Shown: in pieces, positions 1-5,667 of the stretch | How the letters are laid out: every line of letters starts with the position of its first letter | How positions within the stretch are numbered: the first letter of the stretch is position 1 | Source: Oscillospiraceae bacterium | GTDB taxonomy: Bacteria; Bacillota; Clostridia; Oscillospirales; Ruminococcaceae | Assembly: GCA_017472375.1 (NCBI GenBank) | Contig: JAFUQL010000012.1 | Coordinates: 1 to 6,632, forward strand | Direction: 5' to 3' | DNA length: 6,632 bases | Notes under the pieces: model-generated | Seen by the model: the letters and a program-made list of their open reading frames with translations, nothing else | The model's database searches: none | What the model was told of the DNA's origin: nothing | Made by a program: the position numbers and the translations under genes

Positions 1-489
1 CACGCCGTCGGCGGGCTTGAGCATGGCAAGGCGGCTCATGTTCTCACTGCCGGCGCCCTTGGGGGCCACGGTGATGGTGCAGCCGTCGCCCGGCACCAGG
101 TGCAGGGTCAGGAACGCGGGGGTGTTGTCCTCGGTGTTCACCCGGCGCAGGGGGTCGCCCACCACGCTCTTGCGCAGGTAGCCCTCCCCGTAGCCCAGGC
201 GCACGCCCTCGTTGACGGCGGCCTCCAGGTCGCCGTCGATGTGCACCTCCTGGCCCAGCTCGATGAACACACAGGCCATGCCGGTGTCCTGGCAGATGGG
301 CAGATCCCTGGCGGTGGCCACGTCCAGGTTGCTGCGCAGCAGGCTCAGGGTCTGTTTGGCCAGGGGCCAGGGCTCGTTTTCAATGGCGGTCTCAAGGGCG
401 GCCTGTACATCGGCGGGCAGCTGGGTGTTGGCCCGGATGCACAGGGTGGCCACCGTACTGGCGATGGCCGATGCGGTGATGGTACGCAT
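1..489 (-). CDS. fumA: Fumarate hydratase, class I, alpha subunit (partial, C-terminus beyond window)
   Basis: This is the N-terminal 163 residues of the alpha (catalytic, Fe-S) part of a class I, [4Fe-4S] fumarase, which interconverts fumarate and malate in the cytoplasm. Visible family landmarks are the LPICQDTGMA motif at residues 63-72, whose Cys66 is the expected first cluster ligand, an RxxNTxDNTPAF segment near residues 116-126, and the KGAGSENMS motif at 144-152, typical of this family. The remaining cluster ligands and the beta domain lie outside the window. The ATG at 487-489 is preceded at 7 nt by AAGGAG (497-502), and the protein starts at a usual place for the family. It lies 24 bp downstream of the malic enzyme stop codon on the same strand, so the two are very likely cotranscribed. 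Two-subunit class I fumarases are usually followed by a beta-subunit gene; that would be just left of position 1 but cannot be seen. L(+)-tartrate dehydratase alpha is a related alternative; the malic enzyme neighbour favours fumarase. Confidence 0.9.
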   Translation of the reverse strand, partial: MRTITASAIASTVATLCIRANTQLPADVQAALETAIENEPWPLAKQTLSLLRSNLDVATARDLPICQDTGMACVFIELGQEVHIDGDLEAAVNEGVRLGYGEGYLRKSVVGDPLRRVNTEDNTPAFLTLHLVPGDGCTITVAPKGAGSENMSRLAMLKPADGV

Positions 490-513
490 GGTCGTTCTCC
501 TTCACTTCCTGGT

Positions 514-1689
514 TCAGATGCGGGCCACGCCGCTGTCGATGGCGGCCTGGGCCACGGCGGCGCTGACGGCCTCCACCACGCGGGGGTCAAAGGCACCGGG
601 GATGATGTTGTCGGCGCAGCGCTCGTCGTCGCCGATGATGCCGGCGATGGCGTGGGCGGCGGCCACCTTCATCGCGTTGTTGATGTCACGGGCGCGCACG
701 CTCAGGGCGCCCTTGAACACCCCGGGGAAGGCCAGCACGTTGTTGATCTGGTTGGGGAAGTCGCTGCGGCCGGTGCCGATGACCGCCACGCCGGCGGCCT
801 TGGCGGCGTTGGGCATGATCTCGGGGTTGGGGTTGGCCATGGCGAACACGATGGCGCCCTCGGCCATGGTGGCGGCCAGCTCGGGGCTGAGCGCACCGGC
901 AACGCTGGTGCCGATGAACACGTCGGCGCCCTTGATGGCCTCGGCCAGGCCGCCGGTCAGTTTGCGGGGGTTGGTGACGGTGGCCAGCCAGGCCTTGTGG
1001 TCGGCCAGGCCGGCGGGGCGGCCCTCGTACAGGATGCCGTGCTCGTCCACCGCGGTGATGTCGGTGGCGCCCGCGGCCTGCAGCATCTTGATGATGGCGG
1101 TGCCGGCGGCGCCGGGGCCGTTGTGGACGATCTTCACCTGGGCGATGTCCTTGCCCACCACCTTCAGGGCGTTCAGCAGGGCGGCGGTGACCACGATGCC
1201 GGTGCCGTGCTGGTCGTCGTGGAACACGGGGATCTCCAGCTTTTCCTCCAGGATGCGCTCGATCTCGAAGCACTCGGGGCTGCGGATGTCCTCCAGGTTG
1301 ATGCCGCCGAAGCTGGGGGCGATCATCTCCACGGCGCGCACCACCTCGGCGGGGTCCTTGGTGTCCAGGCAGATGGGCACCGCGTTCACGCCGCCGAACT
1401 CCTTGAACAGCACGCACTTGCCCTCCATGACGGGCAGGCCGGCCTCGGGGCCGATGTCGCCCAGGCCCAGCACGGCGGTGCCGTTGGTGACCACGGCCAC
1501 CATGTTGCCCTTGGTGGTGTAGGTGTACACCGCGGCGGGGTCCTTGACGATCTGGCGGCAGGGCTCGGCCACACCGGGGGTGTAGGCGGTGGACAGGTCG
1601 TCCCGGGTCTTGACGGGCACCTTGCTGATGACCTCCAGCTTGCCCTGACGGGCGGCGTGCAGCTCCAGTGCGGCTTTATTGTAATCCAT
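514..1689 (-). CDS. NAD(P)-dependent malic enzyme (malate to pyruvate + CO2)
   Basis: A complete 391-residue short bacterial malic enzyme, oxidatively decarboxylating malate to pyruvate. Landmarks in order: AYTPGVAEPC (35-44) with the catalytic Tyr36; GLGDIGPEAGLPVMEGK ending in the catalytic Lys91; NLEDI (131-135) giving metal ligands Glu133 and Asp134; FHDDQHGTG (156-164) with the third ligand Asp159; the dinucleotide-binding loop NGPGAAG (190-196), a GxGxxG with Pro in place of the more usual Ala; FAMANPNPE (282-290); and TGRSDFPNQINNVLAFPG (306-323). An acidic residue (Asp215) at the probable end of the second strand of the Rossmann fold hints at NAD over NADP, but this is weak. The start at 1687-1689 has GAGGAGG 7 nt upstream; an in-frame extension to 1785 reads through the promoter and lacks family similarity. 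It is first in an operon with the fumarase gene, from a promoter near 1763-1791. Joined with fumarase it would route fumarate via malate to pyruvate, or the reverse. Confidence 0.95.
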   Translation of the reverse strand: MDYNKAALELHAARQGKLEVISKVPVKTRDDLSTAYTPGVAEPCRQIVKDPAAVYTYTTKGNMVAVVTNGTAVLGLGDIGPEAGLPVMEGKCVLFKEFGGVNAVPICLDTKDPAEVVRAVEMIAPSFGGINLEDIRSPECFEIERILEEKLEIPVFHDDQHGTGIVVTAALLNALKVVGKDIAQVKIVHNGPGAAGTAIIKMLQAAGATDITAVDEHGILYEGRPAGLADHKAWLATVTNPRKLTGGLAEAIKGADVFIGTSVAGALSPELAATMAEGAIVFAMANPNPEIMPNAAKAAGVAVIGTGRSDFPNQINNVLAFPGVFKGALSVRARDINNAMKVAAAHAIAGIIGDDERCADNIIPGAFDPRVVEAVSAAVAQAAIDSGVARI

Positions 1690-1762
1690 GACTGTTCCTC
1701 CTCTTTCTGCGGCGGGTGAAAGCCCCGGCGGGGAAGCCCGGGCCTGATTTGCTCTACCCTTC

Positions 1763-1791
1763 ATTATAGCGGATGCGGCGGGCATTTTCCA
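1763..1791 (-). promoter_or_regulatory. Predicted sigma-A promoter of the malic enzyme-fumarase operon
   Basis: On the minus strand the sequence reads TGGAAA (1786-1791) as a -35, a 17-bp spacer, then a perfect TATAAT (1763-1768) as a -10. The predicted start point is near 1756, giving a leader of about 67 nt before the ATG at 1689. The leader is GC-rich and contains a short CCCC-GCC-GGGG hairpin. I see no known operator. The -35 matches the consensus at only 4 of 6 positions; the -10 is unambiguous. Confidence 0.7.
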
Positions 1792-1853
1792 TCATTCGAC
1801 AGCCGCTGTTGGGGTGTTTTTGTGTGATTTCCGGGAAATTTTTGAGATATTTA

Positions 1854-1881
1854 TTGTTTCGGCATAATTTAGGTGTATAAT
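1854..1881 (+). promoter_or_regulatory. Predicted sigma-A promoter of the FKBP/trigger-factor lipoprotein gene
   Basis: A perfect TATAAT lies at 1876-1881 in an AT-rich stretch, with TTGTTT (1854-1859) 16 bp upstream as the likely -35. An alternative pair, TTGAGA (1842-1847) with CATAAT (1863-1868), has only a 15-bp spacer and is less convincing. The start point would be near 1888, leaving a leader of about 44 nt. It faces away from the malic enzyme promoter, with about 107 bp between the two -10 boxes. Confidence 0.7.
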
Positions 1882-1897
1882 AAACACGTTTATGTTG

Positions 1898-1914
1898 GCC
1901 GGGCGCAGCCCGGT
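1898..1914 (+). other. Leader hairpin directly before the ribosome binding site
   Basis: CCGGGC (1899-1904), a GCA loop and GCCCGG (1908-1913) form a perfect 6-bp GC stem, extendable by a G-U pair to 1898/1914. It ends 2-3 nt before the AAGGAGG ribosome binding site at 1917-1923. There is no U-tract after it, so it is not a terminator. It could stabilise the 5' end of the mRNA or tune translation, or be chance in GC-rich DNA. Confidence 0.45.
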
Positions 1915-1931
1915 ATAAGGAGGAACAACTT

Positions 1932-3068
1932 TTGAAAAAGACTTTGATCCGGCTGGGCTGCCTGTGCATCTGCCTGGCCATGACCCTGAGCATGGTCGCC
2001 TGCGGCGGCTCTGCTTCTTCTGATGAGGCTGCCTCCGGCAGCGAGGTGGCCATTGAGGACAACAGCGAGCTCTACAGCTCCCATCTGGAGGAGAGCGGCC
2101 TGATGAAGGACGTGAACATCTCCGAGCTGGTCACCCTGGGCGAGTACAAGGGCCTGACCGTCCCCGCCGAGAGCTGGGCTGTCACCGAGGATGAGGTCAC
2201 CGCCGATGTGGACTACATCCTGAGCCAGTACGGTTCCTACGAGCAGATCACCGACCGCGCGGTCGCGGACGGCGACTATGTGAACATCGACTATGTGGGC
2301 AGCGTGGACGGCGAGGAGTTCAGCGGCGGCAACACCAACGGCGCCGGCACCATGGTCACCGCCGGCAGCACCGAGTACATCGACGACTTCCTGACCCAGA
2401 TCATCGGCCACAAGCCCGGTGAGACCATCGACGTGGAGGTCACCTTCCCCGAGCCCTACGAGAACAACCCTGACCTGGCCGGCAAGGATGCGGTGTTCGT
2501 CACCACCATCAACTACATCCAGGGCGACTGGATCGTCCCCGAGCTGACCGACGACTTCGTCAAGGAGAACCTGACCCCCTACGAGAGCGCTCAGGAGCTG
2601 AAGGACGCCATCCGCACCAGCCTGGAGGACACCAAGGCCGAGAACTATGTGCTGAACGCCGCCTTCGAGAACGCCACCTTCAACGGTGAGCTGCCCCAGG
2701 CGCAGCTGGATGCCCTGATCGCCATGGACACCGAGTATCTGGAGATGGAGATCGCCCAGTACGTCATGTACGGCATCGACCGCGACACCTACATCCAGAT
2801 GTCCGGCTACGCCAGCGAGGAGGCCATGATGGAGGCCATCGCCGCCAACAGCGAGCTGAACCTGAAGACCCAGCTGGTGTTCCAGGCCGTCGCCGAGGCC
2901 GAGGGCATTGAGGTGACCGACGAGGCCATCGAGAACTACTTCACCGAGTTCGCCCCCACCGTGGATCCCGCCGAGGCTGAGACCTACTACGGCCGCGGCT
3001 ATGTGGCCCAGGCGGTCCTGATGAACCTGTCCATGGATCTGGTGGCTGAGAGCGCCGTGCGCGAGTAA
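1932..3068 (+). CDS. Exported lipoprotein peptidyl-prolyl isomerase, FKBP/trigger-factor type
   Basis: This 378-residue protein looks like a trigger factor rebuilt for work outside the membrane. Residues 1-24 form a lipoprotein signal peptide: KK near the N-terminus, a hydrophobic core, and MVAC with Cys24 as the predicted lipidated residue, followed by a Ser/Gly/Glu-rich linker. Residues about 64-95 match the trigger-factor linker (LGEYKGLTVP, then VTEDEV). The FKBP domain spans about 112-195, with GDYVNIDYVGSVDGEEF (114-130), IIGHKPGE (157-164) and TFPEPY (171-176). Residues 200-378 resemble the helical trigger-factor C-terminal chaperone domain. The ribosome-docking head and its GFRxGK signature are absent. 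By family knowledge it should help fold or isomerise proteins at the cell surface, like PrsA; substrates are unknown. The start is TTG (1932-1934), 8 nt after AAGGAGG (1917-1923); the next ATG (1980) would delete most of the signal peptide. The mature part has no cysteine beyond Cys24 and is strongly acidic. It appears monocistronic. Confidence 0.9.
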   Translation: MKKTLIRLGCLCICLAMTLSMVACGGSASSDEAASGSEVAIEDNSELYSSHLEESGLMKDVNISELVTLGEYKGLTVPAESWAVTEDEVTADVDYILSQYGSYEQITDRAVADGDYVNIDYVGSVDGEEFSGGNTNGAGTMVTAGSTEYIDDFLTQIIGHKPGETIDVEVTFPEPYENNPDLAGKDAVFVTTINYIQGDWIVPELTDDFVKENLTPYESAQELKDAIRTSLEDTKAENYVLNAAFENATFNGELPQAQLDALIAMDTEYLEMEIAQYVMYGIDRDTYIQMSGYASEEAMMEAIAANSELNLKTQLVFQAVAEAEGIEVTDEAIENYFTEFAPTVDPAEAETYYGRGYVAQAVLMNLSMDLVAESAVRE

Positions 3069-3101
3069 GCTGCTGTTCGGAACATCCGGAACACAAGACC
3101 A

Positions 3102-3141
3102 AAAAGACCGCCCCTTCCCAAGCCGGAAGGGGCGGTCTTTT
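3102..3141. terminator. Bidirectional Rho-independent terminator between the lipoprotein gene and metA
   Basis: A perfect inverted repeat has arms at 3102-3118 and 3125-3141 with the 6-nt loop CAAGCC. The core GACCGCCCCTTCC pairs over 13 bp and is flanked by AAAA on the left and TTTT on the right, so a U-run follows the hairpin when read from either strand. It sits in the 91-bp gap between two converging stop codons (3066-3068 and 3160-3162), and so can end both transcripts. Confidence 0.93.
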
Positions 3142-3159
3142 GTTCGTTTTATGGGTGTG

Positions 3160-4110
3160 TCACTCGCAGCCGCCCTCGCGGCTCAGCCGCAGGCTCTCCA
3201 GCGTCTCCAGATCGTAGGGGGTGTTCTGGTAGACGTAGTAGTTCAGCCAGTTGGTGTACAGCAGGTGCGCGTGGGAGCGCCAGCGGAACAGCGGCTCCCG
3301 GGTGGGGTCGTCGTCGGGGTAGTAGTTCCTGGGCACGGCGATGTCCAGGCCCTTGTTCACGTCCCGGCGGTACTCGCTGTCCAGGGTCAGCTTGTCGTAC
3401 TCGGGGTGCCCGGTGACGAAGATCTGACGGCCCGAGTCGGTGCCCAGGATGAAGGGGCCGGCCTCGTCGCTGTCTGCCAGGATGCGCAGGGCGGGGCAGT
3501 CCTCCACGTCCTGCCGCACAATGCCGGTGTGGCGGCTGTGGGGGGCGAAGAACACCTCGTCAAAGCCGCGCATCAGGGGGTTGGCGGGGCGGGTGACCCG
3601 GTGCTCGAACACGCCGAACATCTTCTGGGGCAGCAGCTCCTTGCGCACGCCGAAGTGGTAGTACAGGGCGGCCTGCGCGCCCCAGCAGACGTGCAGGGTG
3701 GAGTAGACGTTGGTCTTGGTGAACTCCATGATGCGGCACAGCTCGGGCCAGTAGTCCACCTGCTCGAAGTCCATGGTCTCCACCGGCGCGCCGGTGATGA
3801 TCATGCCGTCGTACCGCTGGTCGCGGATCTCATCAAAGGTGGTGTAGAAGGCGTCCAGATGCTGGGCGGACACATGGCTGGCGGCGTGGCTGGCCGTCTG
3901 CAGGAAGGTCAGATGCACCTGCAGCGGGCTGTTGGCCAGCAGGCGGGCCAGCTGGGTCTCGGTGACGATCTTGGTGGGCATCAGGTTCAGCACCAGGATG
4001 CGCAGAGGGCGGATGTGCTGGCTCTCGGCCCGCTCGCGGTGCATGACAAAGACGTTCTCCTCGCCCAGTGCGGTATAGGCCGGCAGCGTTTTGGGGATGA
4101 TAAGAGGCAT
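3160..4110 (-). CDS. metA: Homoserine O-acetyltransferase, MetA family
   Basis: A complete 316-residue MetA-type homoserine acyltransferase, the first committed step of methionine synthesis: it activates the homoserine hydroxyl with an acyl-CoA. The triad known from the family is at its standard numbering: Cys142 in HVCWGAQAA, and His235 and Glu237 in TGHPEYD. Also present are the conserved start PLIIPKTLPA, LNLMPTKI (41-48), TGAPVE (106-111) and PHSRHT (190-195). Residue 111 is Glu; published work on this family links Glu111 to acetyl-CoA and Gly111 to succinyl-CoA, so acetyl transfer is predicted although many databases label the family succinyltransferase. The ATG at 4108-4110 has AAAGGAGGAGG (4117-4127) just upstream. 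It follows metY by 37 bp on the same strand with no terminator between them, so it is the second gene of a metY-metA operon, and its product is the substrate of MetY. Confidence 0.96.
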   Translation of the reverse strand: MPLIIPKTLPAYTALGEENVFVMHRERAESQHIRPLRILVLNLMPTKIVTETQLARLLANSPLQVHLTFLQTASHAASHVSAQHLDAFYTTFDEIRDQRYDGMIITGAPVETMDFEQVDYWPELCRIMEFTKTNVYSTLHVCWGAQAALYYHFGVRKELLPQKMFGVFEHRVTRPANPLMRGFDEVFFAPHSRHTGIVRQDVEDCPALRILADSDEAGPFILGTDSGRQIFVTGHPEYDKLTLDSEYRRDVNKGLDIAVPRNYYPDDDPTREPLFRWRSHAHLLYTNWLNYYVYQNTPYDLETLESLRLSREGGCE

Positions 4111-4147
4111 GGGATACCTCCTCCTTTGCGGGGGATTTTTGGGGAGC

Positions 4148-5422
4148 TTACACCTGCTCCAGAGCCTGGGCCAGGTCGGCGATCAGGTCCTCGGCGGCCT
4201 CCAGGCCGCAGGACAGGCGCACCAGATCGGGGCCGACGCCGGCAGCCACCAGCTGTTCGTCGTTCATCTGGCGGTGGGTGGCGCTGGCGGGGTGCAGGCA
4301 GCAGGAGCGGGCATCGGCCACATGGGTCTCGATGGCGGCGATCTTCAGGTGCTTCATGAAGGTCTCGGCGGCGGTGCGGCCGCCCTTGACGCCGAAGCTG
4401 ACCACGCCGCAGCTGCCGTTGGGCAGGTACTTCTGGGCCAGATCGTAGTATTTGTTGCCGGGCAGACCGCTGTAGTTCACCCAGCTGATCTTGGGATGGT
4501 TCTGCAGGAATTCGGCCACAGCCTGGCCGTTGGCGCAGTGGCGGGCCATGCGCACATGCAGGCTCTCCAGGCCCAGGTTCAGCAGGAAGGCGTGCTGGGG
4601 GCTCTGGATGGAGCCGAAGTCGCGCATGAGCTGGGCGGTGGCCTTGGTGATGAAGGCGCCGCCCAGACCGAACCGCTCGGTGTAGGTCACGCCGTGGTAG
4701 CTGTCGTCGGGGGTGCACAGGCCGGGGAACTTGTCGGCGTGGGCGGTCCAGTCAAACTTGCCGCTGTCCACGATGCAGCCGCCCACCGCGGCGCCGTGGC
4801 CGTCCAGGTACTTGGTGGTGGAGTGGGTGACGATGTCGGCGCCCCACTCGAAAGGACGGCAGTTCACCGGGGTGGCGAAGGTGTTGTCGATGATGAGGGG
4901 CACGCCGTGGGCGTGGGCCGCCTTGGCGAACTTCTCGATGTCCAGGATGGTCAGGGCGGGGTTGGCGATGGTCTCGCCGAACACAGCCTTGGTGTTGGGG
5001 CGGAAGGCAGCGTTCAGCTCCTCCTCGGTGCAGTCGGGGTCGATGAAGGTGAACTCAACGCCCATCTTCTTCATGGTCACCGAGAACAGATTGAAGGTGC
5101 CGCCATAGATGGCGGTGCTGGCCACCACATGGTCGCCGCAGGTGGCGATGTTGAACACGGCGTAGAAGTTGGCCGCCTGGCCGCTGCTGGTCAGCATGGC
5201 GGCGGTGCCGCCCTCCAGCTCGCAGATCTTGGCCGCAACGTAGTCGTTGGTGGGGTTCTGCAGGCGGGTGTAGAAGTAGCCGTTGGCTTCCAGATCGAAC
5301 AGCTTGCCCATGTCCTCACTGGTGGCGTATTTGAAGGTGGTGCTCTGAACGATGGGGATCTGGCGGGGTTCGCCGTTGCCCGGGGTGTAGCCGCCCTGGA
5401 CGCAGATGGTGTCTCTGTTCAT
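4148..5422 (-). CDS. metY: O-acetylhomoserine sulfhydrylase (aminocarboxypropyltransferase)
   Basis: A complete 424-residue PLP enzyme of the Cys/Met metabolism family. It condenses O-acetylhomoserine with sulfide to give homocysteine in the cytoplasm. The PLP-binding lysine is Lys204 in THSTTKYLDGHG; Asp179 (LIIDNTFATP) should contact the pyridine nitrogen; Tyr51 and Arg53 (FYTRLQNPT) and the SSGQAA loop (79-84) bind the cofactor phosphate; Tyr106 (AIYGGT) is placed to stack on the ring; Arg402 in VRLSCGLE should hold the substrate carboxylate. Length and the SSGQAA loop fit O-acetylhomoserine sulfhydrylases better than the shorter (about 380-residue) cystathionine gamma-synthases. The ATG at 5420-5422 has AAAGGAG (5431-5437) 8 nt upstream. 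It is the first gene of the metY-metA pair, from the promoter at 5492-5520. Some related enzymes also make cysteine from O-acetylserine; sequence alone does not exclude this. Confidence 0.95.
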   Translation of the reverse strand: MNRDTICVQGGYTPGNGEPRQIPIVQSTTFKYATSEDMGKLFDLEANGYFYTRLQNPTNDYVAAKICELEGGTAAMLTSSGQAANFYAVFNIATCGDHVVASTAIYGGTFNLFSVTMKKMGVEFTFIDPDCTEEELNAAFRPNTKAVFGETIANPALTILDIEKFAKAAHAHGVPLIIDNTFATPVNCRPFEWGADIVTHSTTKYLDGHGAAVGGCIVDSGKFDWTAHADKFPGLCTPDDSYHGVTYTERFGLGGAFITKATAQLMRDFGSIQSPQHAFLLNLGLESLHVRMARHCANGQAVAEFLQNHPKISWVNYSGLPGNKYYDLAQKYLPNGSCGVVSFGVKGGRTAAETFMKHLKIAAIETHVADARSCCLHPASATHRQMNDEQLVAAGVGPDLVRLSCGLEAAEDLIADLAQALEQV

Positions 5423-5461
5423 GGAAGTCTCTCCTTTGCCGGTAAAATATAAGAATAAGGT

Positions 5462-5485
5462 GTATTAAGACACAGTGGTAAATAC
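5462..5485. promoter_or_regulatory. Imperfect inverted repeat at the metYA start point (possible operator)
   Basis: GTATT (5462-5466) and AATAC (5481-5485) form the ends of a 24-bp imperfect palindrome with one further matching pair inside and an unmatched centre. It begins at the predicted metYA transcription start (about 5485) and extends downstream, a common place for a repressor to bind. I do not recognise it as the site of any named regulator. Only 6 of 12 pairs match, so chance is a real possibility. Confidence 0.25.
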
Positions 5486-5491
5486 GTCATT

Positions 5492-5520
5492 ATCATACCG
5501 CGATGGGGCGGCGAGGTCAA
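5492..5520 (-). promoter_or_regulatory. Predicted sigma-A promoter of metY-metA
   Basis: On the minus strand TTGACC (5515-5520) is followed after exactly 17 bp by TATGAT (5492-5497), each one base from consensus. The start point would be near 5485, giving a leader of about 63 nt to the metY ATG. This leader is AT-rich and too short to hold a SAM (S-box) riboswitch or a T-box, the usual controls of methionine genes in Firmicutes, so control is probably at the DNA level or absent. Confidence 0.8.
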
Positions 5521-5610
5521 GACGATTTGCTGCAGAAAAGGGGTAAAGCGGCTGAAAAAGCTGCCCCGCCCCCCAATTGTGAACAGTCCGAGAATTTTTA
5601 CCCTGCGCAG
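5521..5610. other. Spacer between the divergent metYA and clpB promoters
   Basis: This 90-bp stretch carries no gene that I can support. It holds a weak 6-bp hairpin (GCGGCT with AGCTGC, one G-U pair, near 5548-5565), a run of C around 5564-5574, and CCAATT (5573-5578), which is repeated inverted as AATTGG (5623-5628) inside the clpB promoter spacer. None of these matches a known operator. Confidence 0.4.
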
Positions 5611-5639
5611 TTGACATTCGAAAATTGGCGCGGTAGAAT
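5611..5639 (+). promoter_or_regulatory. Predicted sigma-A promoter of clpB
   Basis: A consensus TTGACA -35 (5611-5616) is followed after 17 bp by TAGAAT (5634-5639), one base from the consensus -10. The start point is expected near 5646, inside the CIRCE operator. A strong housekeeping promoter held down by HrcA is the standard arrangement for class I heat-shock genes in Firmicutes. Confidence 0.9.
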
Positions 5640-5640
5640 A

Positions 5641-5667
5641 TTAGCAGTCGAAGCGATAGAGTGCTAA
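5641..5667. promoter_or_regulatory. CIRCE operator (HrcA binding site) over the clpB start point
   Basis: TTAGCAGTC (5641-5649), a 9-bp spacer and GAGTGCTAA (5659-5667) reproduce the CIRCE element, whose consensus is TTAGCACTC-N9-GAGTGCTAA. The right arm is perfect; the left arm has one change (G for C at its seventh position). It starts 2 bp after the -10 box, so bound HrcA would block RNA polymerase. HrcA repression, relieved on heat shock when GroE is titrated, is therefore the likely control of clpB here. The hrcA gene is not in the window. Confidence 0.95.

Noticed and set aside
100..1719. A 539-codon open frame on the plus strand, antisense to malic enzyme and fumarase
   Set aside because: Its product is a low-complexity Gly/Ala/Val/His/Asp-rich chain, has no family resemblance, and mirrors the GC-rich third positions of the real genes on the other strand.
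1690..1785. N-terminal extension of malic enzyme to 1785
   Set aside because: The added residues have no family similarity and cross the predicted promoter and ribosome binding site; the ATG at 1689 has a good GAGGAGG.
3151..5452. Long plus-strand open frames (3151-4359 and 4091-5452) opposite metA and metY
   Set aside because: Same low-complexity, Gly/Ala/Val/His-rich composition; they are codon-bias shadows of genes with complete catalytic motifs on the minus strand.
5423..5500. Possible SAM or T-box riboswitch before metY
   Set aside because: The leader is too short and AT-rich, and no conserved core helices or T-box motif could be recognised.
5514..5521. AGGTCAAG resembling half of a CtsR box (RGTCAAANANRGTCAAA)
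   Set aside because: Only one heptad is present with no direct repeat, and the bases are the -35 of the metYA promoter on the minus strand; it is also upstream of the clpB promoter.
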